From an uncultured Clostridia bacterium (GTDB lineage Bacteria; Bacillota; Clostridia; Peptostreptococcales; Anaerovoracaceae): a stretch of 64,000 nucleotides of DNA. The DNA is taken from the NCBI GenBank assembly GCA_934271235.1, contig CAKQQT010000018.1:1-64000 (forward strand). Reading direction: 5' to 3'. Below are positions 25,250 to 33,693 of this stretch, in pieces. Every line of letters begins with the position of its first letter. Positions within the stretch are counted from its first letter, which is position 1. A program made the translations under genes and the position numbers. The notes beneath the pieces are model-generated. The model was not told where the DNA came from, did no database searches, and worked only from the letters and a program-made list of their open reading frames with translations.

Positions 25250-26308
25250 ATGAAAAAGGTATTATCAGTAGTATTGATTCTCGCAATGGTTCTGAGTATG
25301 GCGTTGCTTTTCACAGGTTGCGGCGGTGATGACAACGGCGGTGCGGGGGGTGACACTTATACTTTCAGAATTGCGCATCTGCAGACTGAACAGTCCGCAG
25401 CAGGGCAATCCTTCCAGCACTTAAAGGAGACGTTGGAAGAAAAATCCGGCGGCAGAATTAAGGTTGAATTACTCGGCGGCGGCACAATGGCTTCCGGAGA
25501 CACTGAACTGGCGGAACTGGTTAGAGCTGGAACAGTAGAAATGGTTCCGGTTCCTACCCATGCATTATCCGGTTTAGTTGCAATCCCTGAATACAGAGTA
25601 TTCGAGATGCCATATTTATTCTCTTCATGGGACGAGATTTATACTGTTTTAGACAGCGATTTAGCGCAGGATTGGACAAAGCCGTTACAGGAAAAGGCTG
25701 GCGTTAAAGTATACGGTGGTTTAGTAAAAGGCTGGCTGTCCGTTGGCTTAAAGAGTGACCCGCTTTCCACTCCAAACGATCTGAAGGGCAAGAAGGTTAG
25801 AACGATGGCTACCGATATGCAGCAGGGGCTGATCAAAGCTCTGGGCGGATCTCCGACAATGGTAGCTTATGGCGAATTATTCACTGCGATCCAACAGGGT
25901 ACGGTAGACGGTTCCTTAACCGCAACAAACTTATATGTAGCAGATAGATTTGCAGAAGTTGTCGATTCGCTGTCCATCATCAGAGCAACTGCACACTTCC
26001 ATCTTCCAACTGTAAATCTGGCTTGGTACAACAGCCTTCCGGAGGACCTGCAGGCAATCTTCGACGAATGCATGGATGATTACCTTGACTTTGCTCGTGA
26101 CGCCGAAAAACAAGCAGATACAGACGCAATCAACCAGATGCAGAATGAAATGGGCGTAACGGTTAAGGAATTTACGGATGAAGAACTTGCTCCATTCAAA
26201 GAAGCAACACATCAACTGTTTACAGACAACGTTGCAGCATGCGGCGAAGGAACGATTGATGGTGTATTAGGGCTCTTAGAAAAGAGCGAAGCAGATATTT
26301 TTGGCTAA
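25250..26308 (+). CDS. dctP: TRAP transporter substrate-binding lipoprotein (DctP)
   Basis: Encodes 352 residues from the ATG at 25250 (AAAGGAGAAAG upstream). The N-terminus is a lipoprotein signal: basic MKK, hydrophobic core, and the lipobox LLFTGC ending at a Cys near residue 24, then a Gly/Asp-rich linker. The mature part has the DctP fold, with HLQTEQSAAGQSFQHLKETL at the start and the conserved ligand-domain stretches DLKGKKVRTMATDMQ (about 182-196) and FTAIQQGTVDGSLTATN near 215, where the Arg of RTMA would hold a substrate carboxylate. It captures an organic acid outside the cell and hands it to the DctQ-DctM pair encoded next. The substrate is unknown; co-control with the acetoin/4-hydroxybutyrate genes hints at a related acid. 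Confidence 0.93.
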   Translation: MKKVLSVVLILAMVLSMALLFTGCGGDDNGGAGGDTYTFRIAHLQTEQSAAGQSFQHLKETLEEKSGGRIKVELLGGGTMASGDTELAELVRAGTVEMVPVPTHALSGLVAIPEYRVFEMPYLFSSWDEIYTVLDSDLAQDWTKPLQEKAGVKVYGGLVKGWLSVGLKSDPLSTPNDLKGKKVRTMATDMQQGLIKALGGSPTMVAYGELFTAIQQGTVDGSLTATNLYVADRFAEVVDSLSIIRATAHFHLPTVNLAWYNSLPEDLQAIFDECMDDYLDFARDAEKQADTDAINQMQNEMGVTVKEFTDEELAPFKEATHQLFTDNVAACGEGTIDGVLGLLEKSEADIFG

Positions 26309-26347
26309 AACAGCGTTAAAAATGTATTAGATCAGATAAATATTTAG

Positions 26348-26404
26348 TAACCAGAGACGTTGGAAGGGTCATTTTCAGTAAAATGACTCTTCCACTTCTG
26401 GTTA
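26348..26404 (+). terminator. Intra-operon hairpin between dctP and dctQ
   Basis: TAACCAGA (26348-26355) pairs with TCTGGTTA (26397-26404), with an inner GGAAGGGTCATTTT / AAAATGACTCTTCC stem. No T-run follows. Placed after the binding-protein gene, it probably lowers expression of the membrane subunits relative to dctP or protects the dctP mRNA. Confidence 0.7.
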
Positions 26405-26434
26405 TTGAAAAAAATGAAAAAGGAGGTTTTCATC

Positions 26435-26980
26435 TTGCAAGAAGAAAAAAAGTGGTACAACCGGATTGAACTGAACATTGCAACTTTATTGATGTTCGTT
26501 ATGCTAGTAATGCTTACTGTACAAGTTGTAGGCAGATATTTTTTCAAGGTATCTTGGGGTGAAATCGATGAACTTGCCAGATATGGTTTGATTTGGCTGG
26601 CGTATTTATCGGCGATTTGGGCAACGTTTAAAGATATTCAAATCAAAGTTGATATCTTATTGAAAGTTTGGCCGCAGAAAATTCGCAAAGGAATCAAGTG
26701 GCTCAGTTTGATCATATTCTTTGTATATTGTGTTGTTGTAGGCTACTACAGTGCAACATGGGTAATTGATGTAGCGAAGGTCGGAACGTCCTCGATCGCG
26801 TTGGGCTTGCCAATGGTATATTTCCAGTGCATCATTCCGATTTCTCACTTCTTGATGGCAATTCGCTTGATTCAAGTTGGTTTGAGATACCGCAAGCATT
26901 CGGAATTATTAGAAGAAAAATCTGAAGAAGAAGAATTCGCAGAATTTATGAGTGTTGCAAAAGGAGGTGGAGACGAATAA
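26435..26980 (+). CDS. dctQ: TRAP transporter small membrane subunit (DctQ)
   Basis: Encodes 181 residues from a TTG at 26435. That start is chosen because AAAGGAGG stands eight bases before it; the in-frame ATG at 26405 overlaps that ribosome site and the hairpin. Four membrane helices are visible (about residues 16-36, 50-70, 87-108, 128-148), with the DctQ signature FKVSWGEIDELARYGLIWLAY near 38-58. DctQ forms the small part of the Na+- or H+-driven permease with DctM, whose gene overlaps the stop codon by one base. A charged tail rich in Glu ends the protein. Confidence 0.9.
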   Translation: MQEEKKWYNRIELNIATLLMFVMLVMLTVQVVGRYFFKVSWGEIDELARYGLIWLAYLSAIWATFKDIQIKVDILLKVWPQKIRKGIKWLSLIIFFVYCVVVGYYSATWVIDVAKVGTSSIALGLPMVYFQCIIPISHFLMAIRLIQVGLRYRKHSELLEEKSEEEEFAEFMSVAKGGGDE

Positions 26981-28278
26981 TGGCTGGCTTGATTTTAATC
27001 TTATTATTCATTGTATTGCTGTTCTTGAATCTCCCGATTATGATTTCCCTCGGAGCAGCGAGTGTTATTTATTGCTTATTCCTCAGTCATGCGCCGATGG
27101 ACATGATCTCGAATGTATACTTTACTTCATTGGACTCATTCCCGCTGATTGCGATCCCATTCTTTGTATTGGCAGGTGACCTGATGATGCAGGGTGGTAT
27201 TTCCAAGAGACTGATCAACTTATGCCGTGCAGCGATTGGCGGCATTACCGGATCCTTAGGTGCGGTAACAGTTGTTACCAGTGCCATCTTTGCTGCAGTA
27301 GCAGGATCCGGAACGGCGACCGTTGCTTGTATCGGAGGTATTACAATTCCGGAGATGATCAAAGAAAAGTATGATAAGAATTATGCCTGCGCAATGGCAG
27401 CAACTGCAGGCGCACTTGGACCGATCATTCCGCCAAGCGTAGCGATGATTCTCTATGGTGTTGCAGCATCCGTTTCCATTACCGGCTTATTCTTAGGCGG
27501 CGTTGTACCGGGAATTCTTATCGCAATTGGTTTGGTCGGACTGAATACTTACCTTGCAAAGGCCAGACATTGGGGACTTAGCAAAGACAATCCGGAAGTA
27601 CAGATTCCACCGATGGGACAAGCTCTCAAGGAAGGCATTTGGTCCCTTTTGGTACCGGTTATCATCCTTGGAGGTATCTACGGTGGTATTGTTACCCCGA
27701 CAGAGGCTGCAGTTATTGCTTGCGTCTATGCGATTATTATCAGCCTGTTTGTATACAGAGAATATACGGTTGGAATGCTTCCGGGTATCTTCCGTCATTC
27801 TGTTGAAACTGTCGGAACCATCATGCTTCTCGTTTCCTGTGCGTCCGCACTTGGTAAATTATTGACCATTGAAGGTGTTCCGCAAAAATTAGCAACAGCA
27901 TTAGCGAGCGTTTCTGACAGCCAGGCAGTGGTACTGCTGATCATCAACATCTTCCTGCTCTTTGTAGGGATGTTTATGGAAACTTATGCAGCGATCATTT
28001 TATTAACGCCGGTACTGCTGCCGACGGTTACTGCATTAGGCGTAGATCCGCTGCATTTTGGTCTGATTATGACCGTGAACCTGACAATCGGTCTTTGCAC
28101 ACCTCCGGTTGGCGTAAACCTGTTCATCGCTTCACGAATTGGCAATGCACCAATTGAGCGCATGATAAAATGGTTACTGCCGTGTCTGGCAGTCATGCTA
28201 GTAGTATTGATGTTATTAACTTATATTCCAAGTCTGACATTATTCTTACCAAAGATGATTTTAGGATACGGAGCGTAG
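26980..28278 (+). CDS. dctM: TRAP transporter large membrane subunit (DctM)
   Basis: Encodes 432 residues with about twelve membrane helices of the DctM/IT superfamily. Marker stretches include FFVLAGDLMMQGGISKRLI (about 66-84), the GSGTATVACIGGITIPEM loop near 111-128, GALGPIIPPSVAMILYG near 144-160, and LTIGLCTPPVGVNLF near the end. It moves the substrate delivered by DctP across the membrane using an ion gradient. The start ATG overlaps the dctQ stop by one base, so the subunits are translationally coupled. A strong terminator follows at 28296. Confidence 0.95.
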   Translation: MAGLILILLFIVLLFLNLPIMISLGAASVIYCLFLSHAPMDMISNVYFTSLDSFPLIAIPFFVLAGDLMMQGGISKRLINLCRAAIGGITGSLGAVTVVTSAIFAAVAGSGTATVACIGGITIPEMIKEKYDKNYACAMAATAGALGPIIPPSVAMILYGVAASVSITGLFLGGVVPGILIAIGLVGLNTYLAKARHWGLSKDNPEVQIPPMGQALKEGIWSLLVPVIILGGIYGGIVTPTEAAVIACVYAIIISLFVYREYTVGMLPGIFRHSVETVGTIMLLVSCASALGKLLTIEGVPQKLATALASVSDSQAVVLLIINIFLLFVGMFMETYAAIILLTPVLLPTVTALGVDPLHFGLIMTVNLTIGLCTPPVGVNLFIASRIGNAPIERMIKWLLPCLAVMLVVLMLLTYIPSLTLFLPKMILGYGA

Positions 28279-28295
28279 CAACATATTAAGTGTGG

Positions 28296-28332
28296 AGACA
28301 GTTTTGCAAATTTTTTGCAAAACTGTCTTTTT
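28296..28332 (+). terminator. Intrinsic terminator after TRAP unit 1
   Basis: AGACAGTTTTGCAAA (28296-28310) pairs perfectly with TTTGCAAAACTGTCT (28314-28328), then TTTT. Some read-through to the small gene at 28363 is possible. Confidence 0.88.
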
Positions 28333-28362
28333 GCACGCGCACAATGGAAAGGGACTAAAGTT

Positions 28363-28878
28363 ATGGAATTTGTGACGAGCATTGGTGATAGAGAGTTAGA
28401 AACTTTAGCTTGGCTGCTAAAAACAAAGACAAAGGTTCACAATGTGGAGTTTTATAAAGGAATAGCCTTAAGTGTTGTCGTTTTGGCGGTGACAGGCTAT
28501 AATATATGCTTTTATGATGCGTCCACAACCACACAAAAGTGGATCCTCTGCATTCTCTCTGCAGTTTGCATTGCGAAGACAGTATTTTGCAAAATTGGAA
28601 AAATAGACTATTTAACTATAGCAAAGCAGAAAAACAAAAAAAAGCGAAATAAGGAAGTTATATGTATTTTCGAGCATGATCGAGTAATCGTTAAAAACGG
28701 AAACCAGGTCGAAGATTTCCGGTACATGGACTTGAAAGAATGGGGCGAATATCAGCAGTGTATTTATCTTTTATTCCACAATGGGGCAGCTGTTGTAATA
28801 AATAAAGAGGAGCAAATGAAGGAGGAGGTGGAAAAATTAAAAGAATTACTATATGAGATTGCCCAAAATGGAGAATAA
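28363..28878 (+). CDS. YcxB-like membrane protein
   Basis: Encodes 171 residues. Two membrane helices lie near residues 31-49 and 59-75. The cytoplasmic C-terminal half (about 100-165) has the YcxB-like pattern: a beta-strand ICIFEHDRVIVKNGN, an FRYMDLKEWGEYQQCIYLLF stretch and a helix of the LKELLYEIA type. The family has no known function. The ATG at 28363 follows AAAGGGAC at eight bases. It sits between the terminator of the TRAP unit and the regulatory region of the symporter unit, so it may be expressed at low level from read-through. Confidence 0.7.
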   Translation: MEFVTSIGDRELETLAWLLKTKTKVHNVEFYKGIALSVVVLAVTGYNICFYDASTTTQKWILCILSAVCIAKTVFCKIGKIDYLTIAKQKNKKKRNKEVICIFEHDRVIVKNGNQVEDFRYMDLKEWGEYQQCIYLLFHNGAAVVINKEEQMKEEVEKLKELLYEIAQNGE

Positions 28879-28944
28879 CAAAATATTTGGCTGTCGAACT
28901 GCTTTATTGTGCGGCAGAGTTTATTAATGGCAGAACGTCAAAAG

Positions 28945-29005
28945 TGTGTCAATTGTGACAAGGTAACTGCAAGGAATTTACAAAGTTTTGACACATAATT
29001 GTGTC
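28945..29005 (+). promoter_or_regulatory. Two activator-type inverted repeats
   Basis: TGTCA-N4-TGACA (28947-28960) and GACACA-N4-TGTGTC (28990-29005) lie about 50 and 100 bases upstream of the sigma-54 promoter at 29054. They resemble the repeats at 24937 and 35826 and may bind the same enhancer-type activator. Confidence 0.6.
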
Positions 29006-29053
29006 TGGCATGCTAAAAAAACGCAAAAAGGTCTTTAAAATGATGTGAAAAAA

Positions 29054-29070
29054 TTGGCATGGTATTTGCG
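29054..29070 (+). promoter_or_regulatory. Sigma-54 promoter of the symporter unit
   Basis: TTGGCATGGTATTTGCG has GG (29056-29057) and GC (29068-29069) with ten bases between and a near-consensus TTGGCA. It precedes the small gene at 29301 by about 230 bases. The non-coding stretch 28879-29300 holds this promoter and the repeats above and nothing else I can support. Confidence 0.8.
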
Positions 29071-29300
29071 ATATAATATTTACGAAGAAGGGTGAGACAC
29101 TTATTGCGATGAGCTCAAAACGCGGGAGATTTTGAGAATTCTTAGTTTCGTTTTACTTCTATATAGAAATAATATGCCGGCTTGGTAAAACGACAACTAG
29201 TACCTAGGGAAAGAAAATTCAAAACAATTTGGATTGAAGCAACAATCAATGGTAAGTCTGCAGCACTGCAGAAAAGGATTTTTAACAAGGAGGAACGCTT

Positions 29301-29528
29301 ATGAAAAAGATCTGGACGGTTCTGTTTGTCATTTACAACATTATATCGTTAGGTTTTACTTTTATGTGGATTGGATTGGTTCCGAACACTCTGATGTTTG
29401 GCTGGTGGCCATCGCAGCACTTTGTATTTACAATGGCAACCTATTTAAACGGAATTATATGGGGCCTGTATTTTAAAAAGTATTTGGATGAACGCTCTTA
29501 CTTAGACGATATGTACAAGGATGCTTAA
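29301..29528 (+). CDS. Small two-helix membrane protein, symporter partner
   Basis: Encodes 75 residues with two hydrophobic segments (about 5-24 and 36-56) joined by a PNTLMFGWWPSQHF loop, and a charged tail. Size, position directly before a sodium:solute symporter and the aromatic loop resemble DUF3311/DUF997-type small subunits that accompany PanF-like symporters; this is inference. The ribosome site is AAGGAGGAACG before the ATG. The symporter starts 49 bases downstream. Confidence 0.75.
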   Translation: MKKIWTVLFVIYNIISLGFTFMWIGLVPNTLMFGWWPSQHFVFTMATYLNGIIWGLYFKKYLDERSYLDDMYKDA

Positions 29529-29577
29529 TCAACAACATTGCAACGTTCAATATTAGAGAGTTTTAGGAGGTTTATAT

Positions 29578-31134
29578 ATGAACGCTACAACATGGATTAT
29601 TATAGGTATAATGGCGTATGCAGCCTTTATGGTGTTCCATGGATTTTCAAATTTTAGGGCAACATCAAAATCAGCGGAGTCGTTCTTTAATGCAGACAGA
29701 GGAGTGAGTTCTCTCGTTTTAGTTGCAACTACGGCAATTTCCGTATTTAGTGGGCTTACATATTATGGATATCCATCGTCTATTTACAGATTTGGTATGG
29801 GTTATTTTACCGGTACAGGGATGGCAGTGTGTGCGCTTTGCTTTTGTACGATCGGCTTTAGACTGTGGGTTTTGGGAAAAGAATACGGATTTCAAACTCC
29901 ATCGGACTATTTGAGAACCAGATATTATTCGGAAGGTTTTGGTTTATTTGTGGCTATTTTGCTTACGATCTTCATCATTCCGTATACTACCTTACAGCTG
30001 ATCACCATCGGTGATGGCATTGCAACTACTACCAACGGAGCTTTCCCGTATATGTTAGCGGTCTTATTTGGCACTGTATGTGTATCCCTACATATCATCG
30101 GCGGCGGTATGAAGTCTGTTGCCTGGCTTGACACATTCCATTTGATCTTGGGATTTGCGGCTGTATATGTACTGGTAATCGTACTGGTCATGAAACATTT
30201 TCCTGATGGAGGTCTTGTAGAGGCTGCGAATATCGTGGCGAATGGTGAGAGAGCTTCTGTCTTGAGCGTTCCGGGACCGACAGGCGCTTACGATTGGAAA
30301 GTGATGCTGAACCTGGCTATCACGGGAGCTGTTGCGACAATTGTGTGGCCTCATATCTTTATGAGATGCTATATTGCACAAGGCACAAAGAACTTTAAGG
30401 TTATGGCTGTTGCGCTCCCAGTCGTTTATGCTACTGTATTTATCGGTTTAGTTATTCTCGGTGCGATCCTTGCACCTGCATTGTTAGGACCTGATTTTGC
30501 GGATCCGGATGAGATCATCCCGACCTTAGCAACAGAATTCTGCCCTCCAATTATTTCATTTGTTTCGTTGCTGTGTATCTTTGCATTTGCAGTGTCAACA
30601 GCAGACTCAATGCTGTTATCCGCTTCGGCGATGGCGTCACGAGATATTTATGCAAGATGGAGATACGAATTAAAAGGACAAGCTGTAGAACCAAAGAAAA
30701 CTGTATTCTTTGCAAGAATCATTTTAGGCATTATGATGGTTGCGTGCATTATCATCTCAATGTTTAAGCCTACCTATATTACGGACTACGCTTATAGATT
30801 GTGTTCGCCATTCTTCGCGATGATTATGCCGTGCACGATCGGCGGTCTTTGGTGGAAGAAAGGCACAAAAGAGGGAGCATGGGCAGGCACCGTAGGCGGC
30901 TTGATCGTTGTATTTGCGATGACGTTCATTATCACACCACCAATGGGCTTCTCTGCACTGGTTTGGGGTCTGGTAGTTAATATCGTTTTGTATGTTGGCG
31001 TTTCTCTTTGCACCAAGTGCCCGGAAGAAGTCGTCGAAAAATATATCAATCGCGTTGGTTCCATCATTAACTGCACCACGGAAATGAGAGAAAAAACAGC
31101 AAAAGCTGTGCAAGCGGCAAGGGCTGCAAACTAA
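29578..31134 (+). CDS. Sodium:solute symporter (SSS family)
   Basis: Encodes 518 residues with 12-13 membrane helices of the LeuT-fold SSS family. The early FSNFRATSKSAESFFNADRGV region, then TTAISVFSGLTYYGYPSSIYRFGMGY (shown in part) with the Na+-site type serines near 48-55, and AFAVSTADSMLLSASAMASRDIY near 340 (Na2-site region) are all as expected. It imports an organic solute with sodium. The family includes pantothenate, proline, acetate and monocarboxylate carriers; the substrate here is unknown. Sharing a sigma-54 promoter region and activator-like sites with the acetoin-type operon, a substrate of that pathway is likely. The ribosome site is AGGAGG. Confidence 0.93.
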   Translation: MNATTWIIIGIMAYAAFMVFHGFSNFRATSKSAESFFNADRGVSSLVLVATTAISVFSGLTYYGYPSSIYRFGMGYFTGTGMAVCALCFCTIGFRLWVLGKEYGFQTPSDYLRTRYYSEGFGLFVAILLTIFIIPYTTLQLITIGDGIATTTNGAFPYMLAVLFGTVCVSLHIIGGGMKSVAWLDTFHLILGFAAVYVLVIVLVMKHFPDGGLVEAANIVANGERASVLSVPGPTGAYDWKVMLNLAITGAVATIVWPHIFMRCYIAQGTKNFKVMAVALPVVYATVFIGLVILGAILAPALLGPDFADPDEIIPTLATEFCPPIISFVSLLCIFAFAVSTADSMLLSASAMASRDIYARWRYELKGQAVEPKKTVFFARIILGIMMVACIIISMFKPTYITDYAYRLCSPFFAMIMPCTIGGLWWKKGTKEGAWAGTVGGLIVVFAMTFIITPPMGFSALVWGLVVNIVLYVGVSLCTKCPEEVVEKYINRVGSIINCTTEMREKTAKAVQAARAAN

Positions 31135-31189
31135 CGGTGGCTACTGCTGATTTTAAGCAAAACAAATTGCCAATGAAAATATAAAATTG

Positions 31190-31221
31190 CATTGACTCGG
31201 TATATTGCCGAGTCAATGTTT
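31190..31221 (+). terminator. Hairpin after the symporter
   Basis: CATTGACTCGG (31190-31200) pairs with CCGAGTCAATG (31208-31218), followed by TTTAAAA. It probably ends or attenuates the symporter transcript before the small gene at 31240. Confidence 0.75.
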
Positions 31222-31239
31222 AAAATCGGAGAGAGTGGA

Positions 31240-31749
31240 ATGAAATATATATTTAGCGCATTTGGCCTTAGCGTAGAACACCCGGAAGATTACAGAATCT
31301 GGTTTAACCCCAATCGACCTTTTTATAAGGATGAAGGGGAATTTCGCCTCGACAAGATGAGCAATGAAAAAGATGAAGAAGTCTCCATGACGGTTGGATG
31401 GTGGCGTGAAGATAATGAAATAGAAAAGTTCGCAGAAAATTTTTTAAATGAAGTTGAGAAGCAATTCGAAAAAGCAAGTAAGAAGGGCGGATATAAGGCG
31501 TTTAAGAAGGAAATCGTAGAATTTAGAGGACATGATGCAGCATTTGTTTATTCCGGTGCGGTAGGAAGCAGTCATGTGTTTAAGGCTGTAGGGAAAAAAG
31601 TACAGCTGCAAACACTTCAGCTTGCTTGGTTTTGCGGAGAAAGCAAAAGAACGATTATCACATCAATCTTTGCTCCATCCACATATATGAAGGAACATTA
31701 TTCTGAACTGAAAGAAATGCTATATTCAATAAATTGCCATGAGTTTTAA
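31240..31749 (+). CDS. Conserved-looking hypothetical protein
   Basis: Encodes 169 residues, cytoplasmic, with no signal or membrane segment. I do not recognise the family. It has mixed beta/alpha character with a long Lys/Glu-rich helix near 68-95, and two strand pairs around EFRGHDAAFVYSGAVGSSHV and LQTLQLAWFCGESKR, ending with a helix YMKEHYSELKEMLYSI. The shape recalls small sensing or lipoprotein-like domains such as those in DUF1795/PsbP-type folds, but this is a guess. The ATG at 31240 follows CGGAGAGAG. Its place inside the catabolic block suggests a role connected with it. Confidence 0.7.
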   Translation: MKYIFSAFGLSVEHPEDYRIWFNPNRPFYKDEGEFRLDKMSNEKDEEVSMTVGWWREDNEIEKFAENFLNEVEKQFEKASKKGGYKAFKKEIVEFRGHDAAFVYSGAVGSSHVFKAVGKKVQLQTLQLAWFCGESKRTIITSIFAPSTYMKEHYSELKEMLYSINCHEF

Positions 31750-31819
31750 GTGACGCGTGCATAGAAAATGGACGATAACATTATAGCATGCAGATGAAGA
31801 TTATTATAAGGAGGCAACT

Positions 31820-32536
31820 ATGTTAACAAACAAGATTGCGGTAGTAACCGGCGGCGCAAAAGGAATTGGAAAGGCAACAGTGGATCTTTTTACAAAACGC
31901 GGCGCAACTGTGATTGCAGGTGATATGATCTTTGAAAAAGGACCATTGAAAGAAAACGAAGGGGGTTGGGAAAAATATCTTAACATCGCGGATCAAGAGT
32001 GTGTTAACGACTTCTTTAAGGAGGTTCATGAAAAATTCGGAAGAATCGATATCCTGGTTAATAATGCTGGCATCGTGAGAAACCTCACACCTTTTGAAGA
32101 AGTAACAAGAGAAAACTGGGATAAGGTCATGAATGTCAATTTTTATGGGACCATCTATTGCTGCAACGCAGTGATTCCATATATGAAAGCACAAAAATAC
32201 GGAAAGATCATTAACTCATCTTCACTAGCTGGTGAAGTAGGCGGGATCAGAGTGGAAGCAAGCTACTCTGCTTCAAAGGCTGGAAACATTTGCAATACAT
32301 TCGCACTTGCAAAATATCTTGGGCCTTACGGAATCAATGTCAATTGTGTGGCACCGGGCTTTATCAAGACAGATATGGGAGATTCTTTGGATGCACCTGA
32401 TTTGCTGACTGTACCGCTTAGAAGACTTGGGACAGCAGAAGATGTCGCAAAGAGTATCGCATTCTTAGCATCAGATGATGCGTCTTATCTGACCGGAGTA
32501 ATCTTGGATGTCAATGGCGGATGCCATATGAGATAA
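31820..32536 (+). CDS. Short-chain dehydrogenase/reductase
   Basis: Encodes 238 residues of the classical SDR family. It has the NAD(P)-binding TGGAKGIG (residues 10-17), NNAG near 81, the catalytic Ser in INSSSLAGE (about 130-138) and YSASKAG with the catalytic Tyr and Lys near 150-156. A GD after the second strand (VIAGDM) favours NAD(H). Close relatives include FabG-type reductases and acetoin/diacetyl reductases. Next to a zinc alcohol dehydrogenase and an acetoin-dehydrogenase operon, oxidation of a hydroxy compound such as a diol or acetoin precursor is a reasonable inference. The ribosome site AAGGAGG precedes the ATG, and the next gene starts 22 bases after the stop. Confidence 0.92.
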   Translation: MLTNKIAVVTGGAKGIGKATVDLFTKRGATVIAGDMIFEKGPLKENEGGWEKYLNIADQECVNDFFKEVHEKFGRIDILVNNAGIVRNLTPFEEVTRENWDKVMNVNFYGTIYCCNAVIPYMKAQKYGKIINSSSLAGEVGGIRVEASYSASKAGNICNTFALAKYLGPYGINVNCVAPGFIKTDMGDSLDAPDLLTVPLRRLGTAEDVAKSIAFLASDDASYLTGVILDVNGGCHMR

Positions 32537-32558
32537 TTGTAGCGGGAGTGGAGACAAA

Positions 32559-33590
32559 ATGAAAGCACTTGTAAGATATGGAAACCGGAAGAACGAAATG
32601 GAAATTCGGGATGTCATTGCCCCGGTTCCAAGTGATACACAGGCGTTGATAAAAGTAAAAGCTGTGGGAGTATGCGGAACCGATGTCCATATGTATCACG
32701 GAGAAATTGAGACGCCGACACCGATCATCATCGGTCATGAATTTTGTGGTGTCGTGGAAGCCGTAGGCTCAAAAGTCACAAAAGTAAAAGAAAATGACAG
32801 GGTTGTTTCAAGATTGAATGTAGGCGTATGCGGAAATTGCATCCCTTGCCTAAAAGGTAATCCACAAATGTGTGCACAGCGAAAAACTCCCGGCGTAGTC
32901 GCTGATGGCGCAGACGCCGAATATATTTGCATGGATGAAAGTCAATTAATTGTCATTTCCGAAAAAATTAGGGATGAACATGCGGCAATTGTTGAACCGA
33001 TGGCAATTTGCGCGCATGCGCTAGAACGCTGTCCTGTTGAAAATGAGGATACTGTTGTTGTTTTCGGACCGGGACCGATCGGGCTGATTGCGGCGCAAAT
33101 GGCAAAATTGGCAGGGGCGGCCCAGGTCATTATCGTAGGGACTGATGTCGACCAAAAAACAAGGATTCCTGCGGCACGAAAATTGAAAGTAGACTACATA
33201 TTGAACGCTTCAAAAGAAGATGTTGTCGGAAAAGTATTGGAACTGACGAAAGGACAAGGCGCTGATCTTGTCATTGAGGCATCAGGCGCAGAGCCGGCTA
33301 TCAACCAAGCAATAGATGTGGTGAGGAGGCATGGAAAACTATGCGTAGTAGGACTTCCGGGAAAACCGAAAACAAACGTAAAATGGTTGTTGGCGGCAAC
33401 CAAAGCGATTTCGATTATTTTCAGCTATAGTTCATCACCGTATTCTTGGAATGTTGCATTATCGATGTTGGAACGCGGAGCTTTTGATGCTGAACCAATT
33501 GTGACGCATGTACTTGCAGTGGATCAATATAAGGAGATGTTCGATGAAATTGAGAAAGGGAACGTTGTAAAAGGAGTGTTTATTCCGTAG
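32559..33590 (+). CDS. Zinc-dependent alcohol dehydrogenase (MDR family)
   Basis: Encodes 343 residues of the medium-chain zinc dehydrogenases. Catalytic zinc ligands are in GVCGTD (Cys about 37) and GHEF (about 58-61). The structural zinc loop GVCGNCIPCLKGNPQMC spans about 89-105. The nucleotide motif GPGPIG is near 169, and the D in VGTDVDQK suggests NAD(H) use. It resembles sorbitol, threonine and (R,R)-butanediol dehydrogenases. Encoded with an SDR and beside acoABCL, a 2,3-butanediol/acetoin-type activity would fit, but it is not shown by sequence. It converges on the AcoR-like gene across a shared terminator. Confidence 0.92.
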   Translation: MKALVRYGNRKNEMEIRDVIAPVPSDTQALIKVKAVGVCGTDVHMYHGEIETPTPIIIGHEFCGVVEAVGSKVTKVKENDRVVSRLNVGVCGNCIPCLKGNPQMCAQRKTPGVVADGADAEYICMDESQLIVISEKIRDEHAAIVEPMAICAHALERCPVENEDTVVVFGPGPIGLIAAQMAKLAGAAQVIIVGTDVDQKTRIPAARKLKVDYILNASKEDVVGKVLELTKGQGADLVIEASGAEPAINQAIDVVRRHGKLCVVGLPGKPKTNVKWLLAATKAISIIFSYSSSPYSWNVALSMLERGAFDAEPIVTHVLAVDQYKEMFDEIEKGNVVKGVFIP

Positions 33591-33641
33591 CCATTTCGGT
33601 GAACGTTTTTAATACTGCAAAAGTTTATACGTGTAAAAAAC

Positions 33642-33682
33642 AATGCCAGCTCCAACTTAATGACAGGTTAGAGCTGGTATTT
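33642..33682. terminator. Bidirectional terminator between MDR and acoR-like genes
   Basis: AATGCCAGCTC (33642-33652) pairs with GAGCTGGTATT (33671-33681); a TTTT-type tail stands on both sides. It serves the convergent genes. Confidence 0.85.
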
Positions 33683-33693
33683 TACAAGCAGCT

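Noticed and set aside
29061..29080. Sigma-70 -10 box (TATAAT) after the sigma-54 promoter at 29054
   Set aside because: A TATAAT is present but no -35 at the right distance was found; the -24/-12 match explains the position better.
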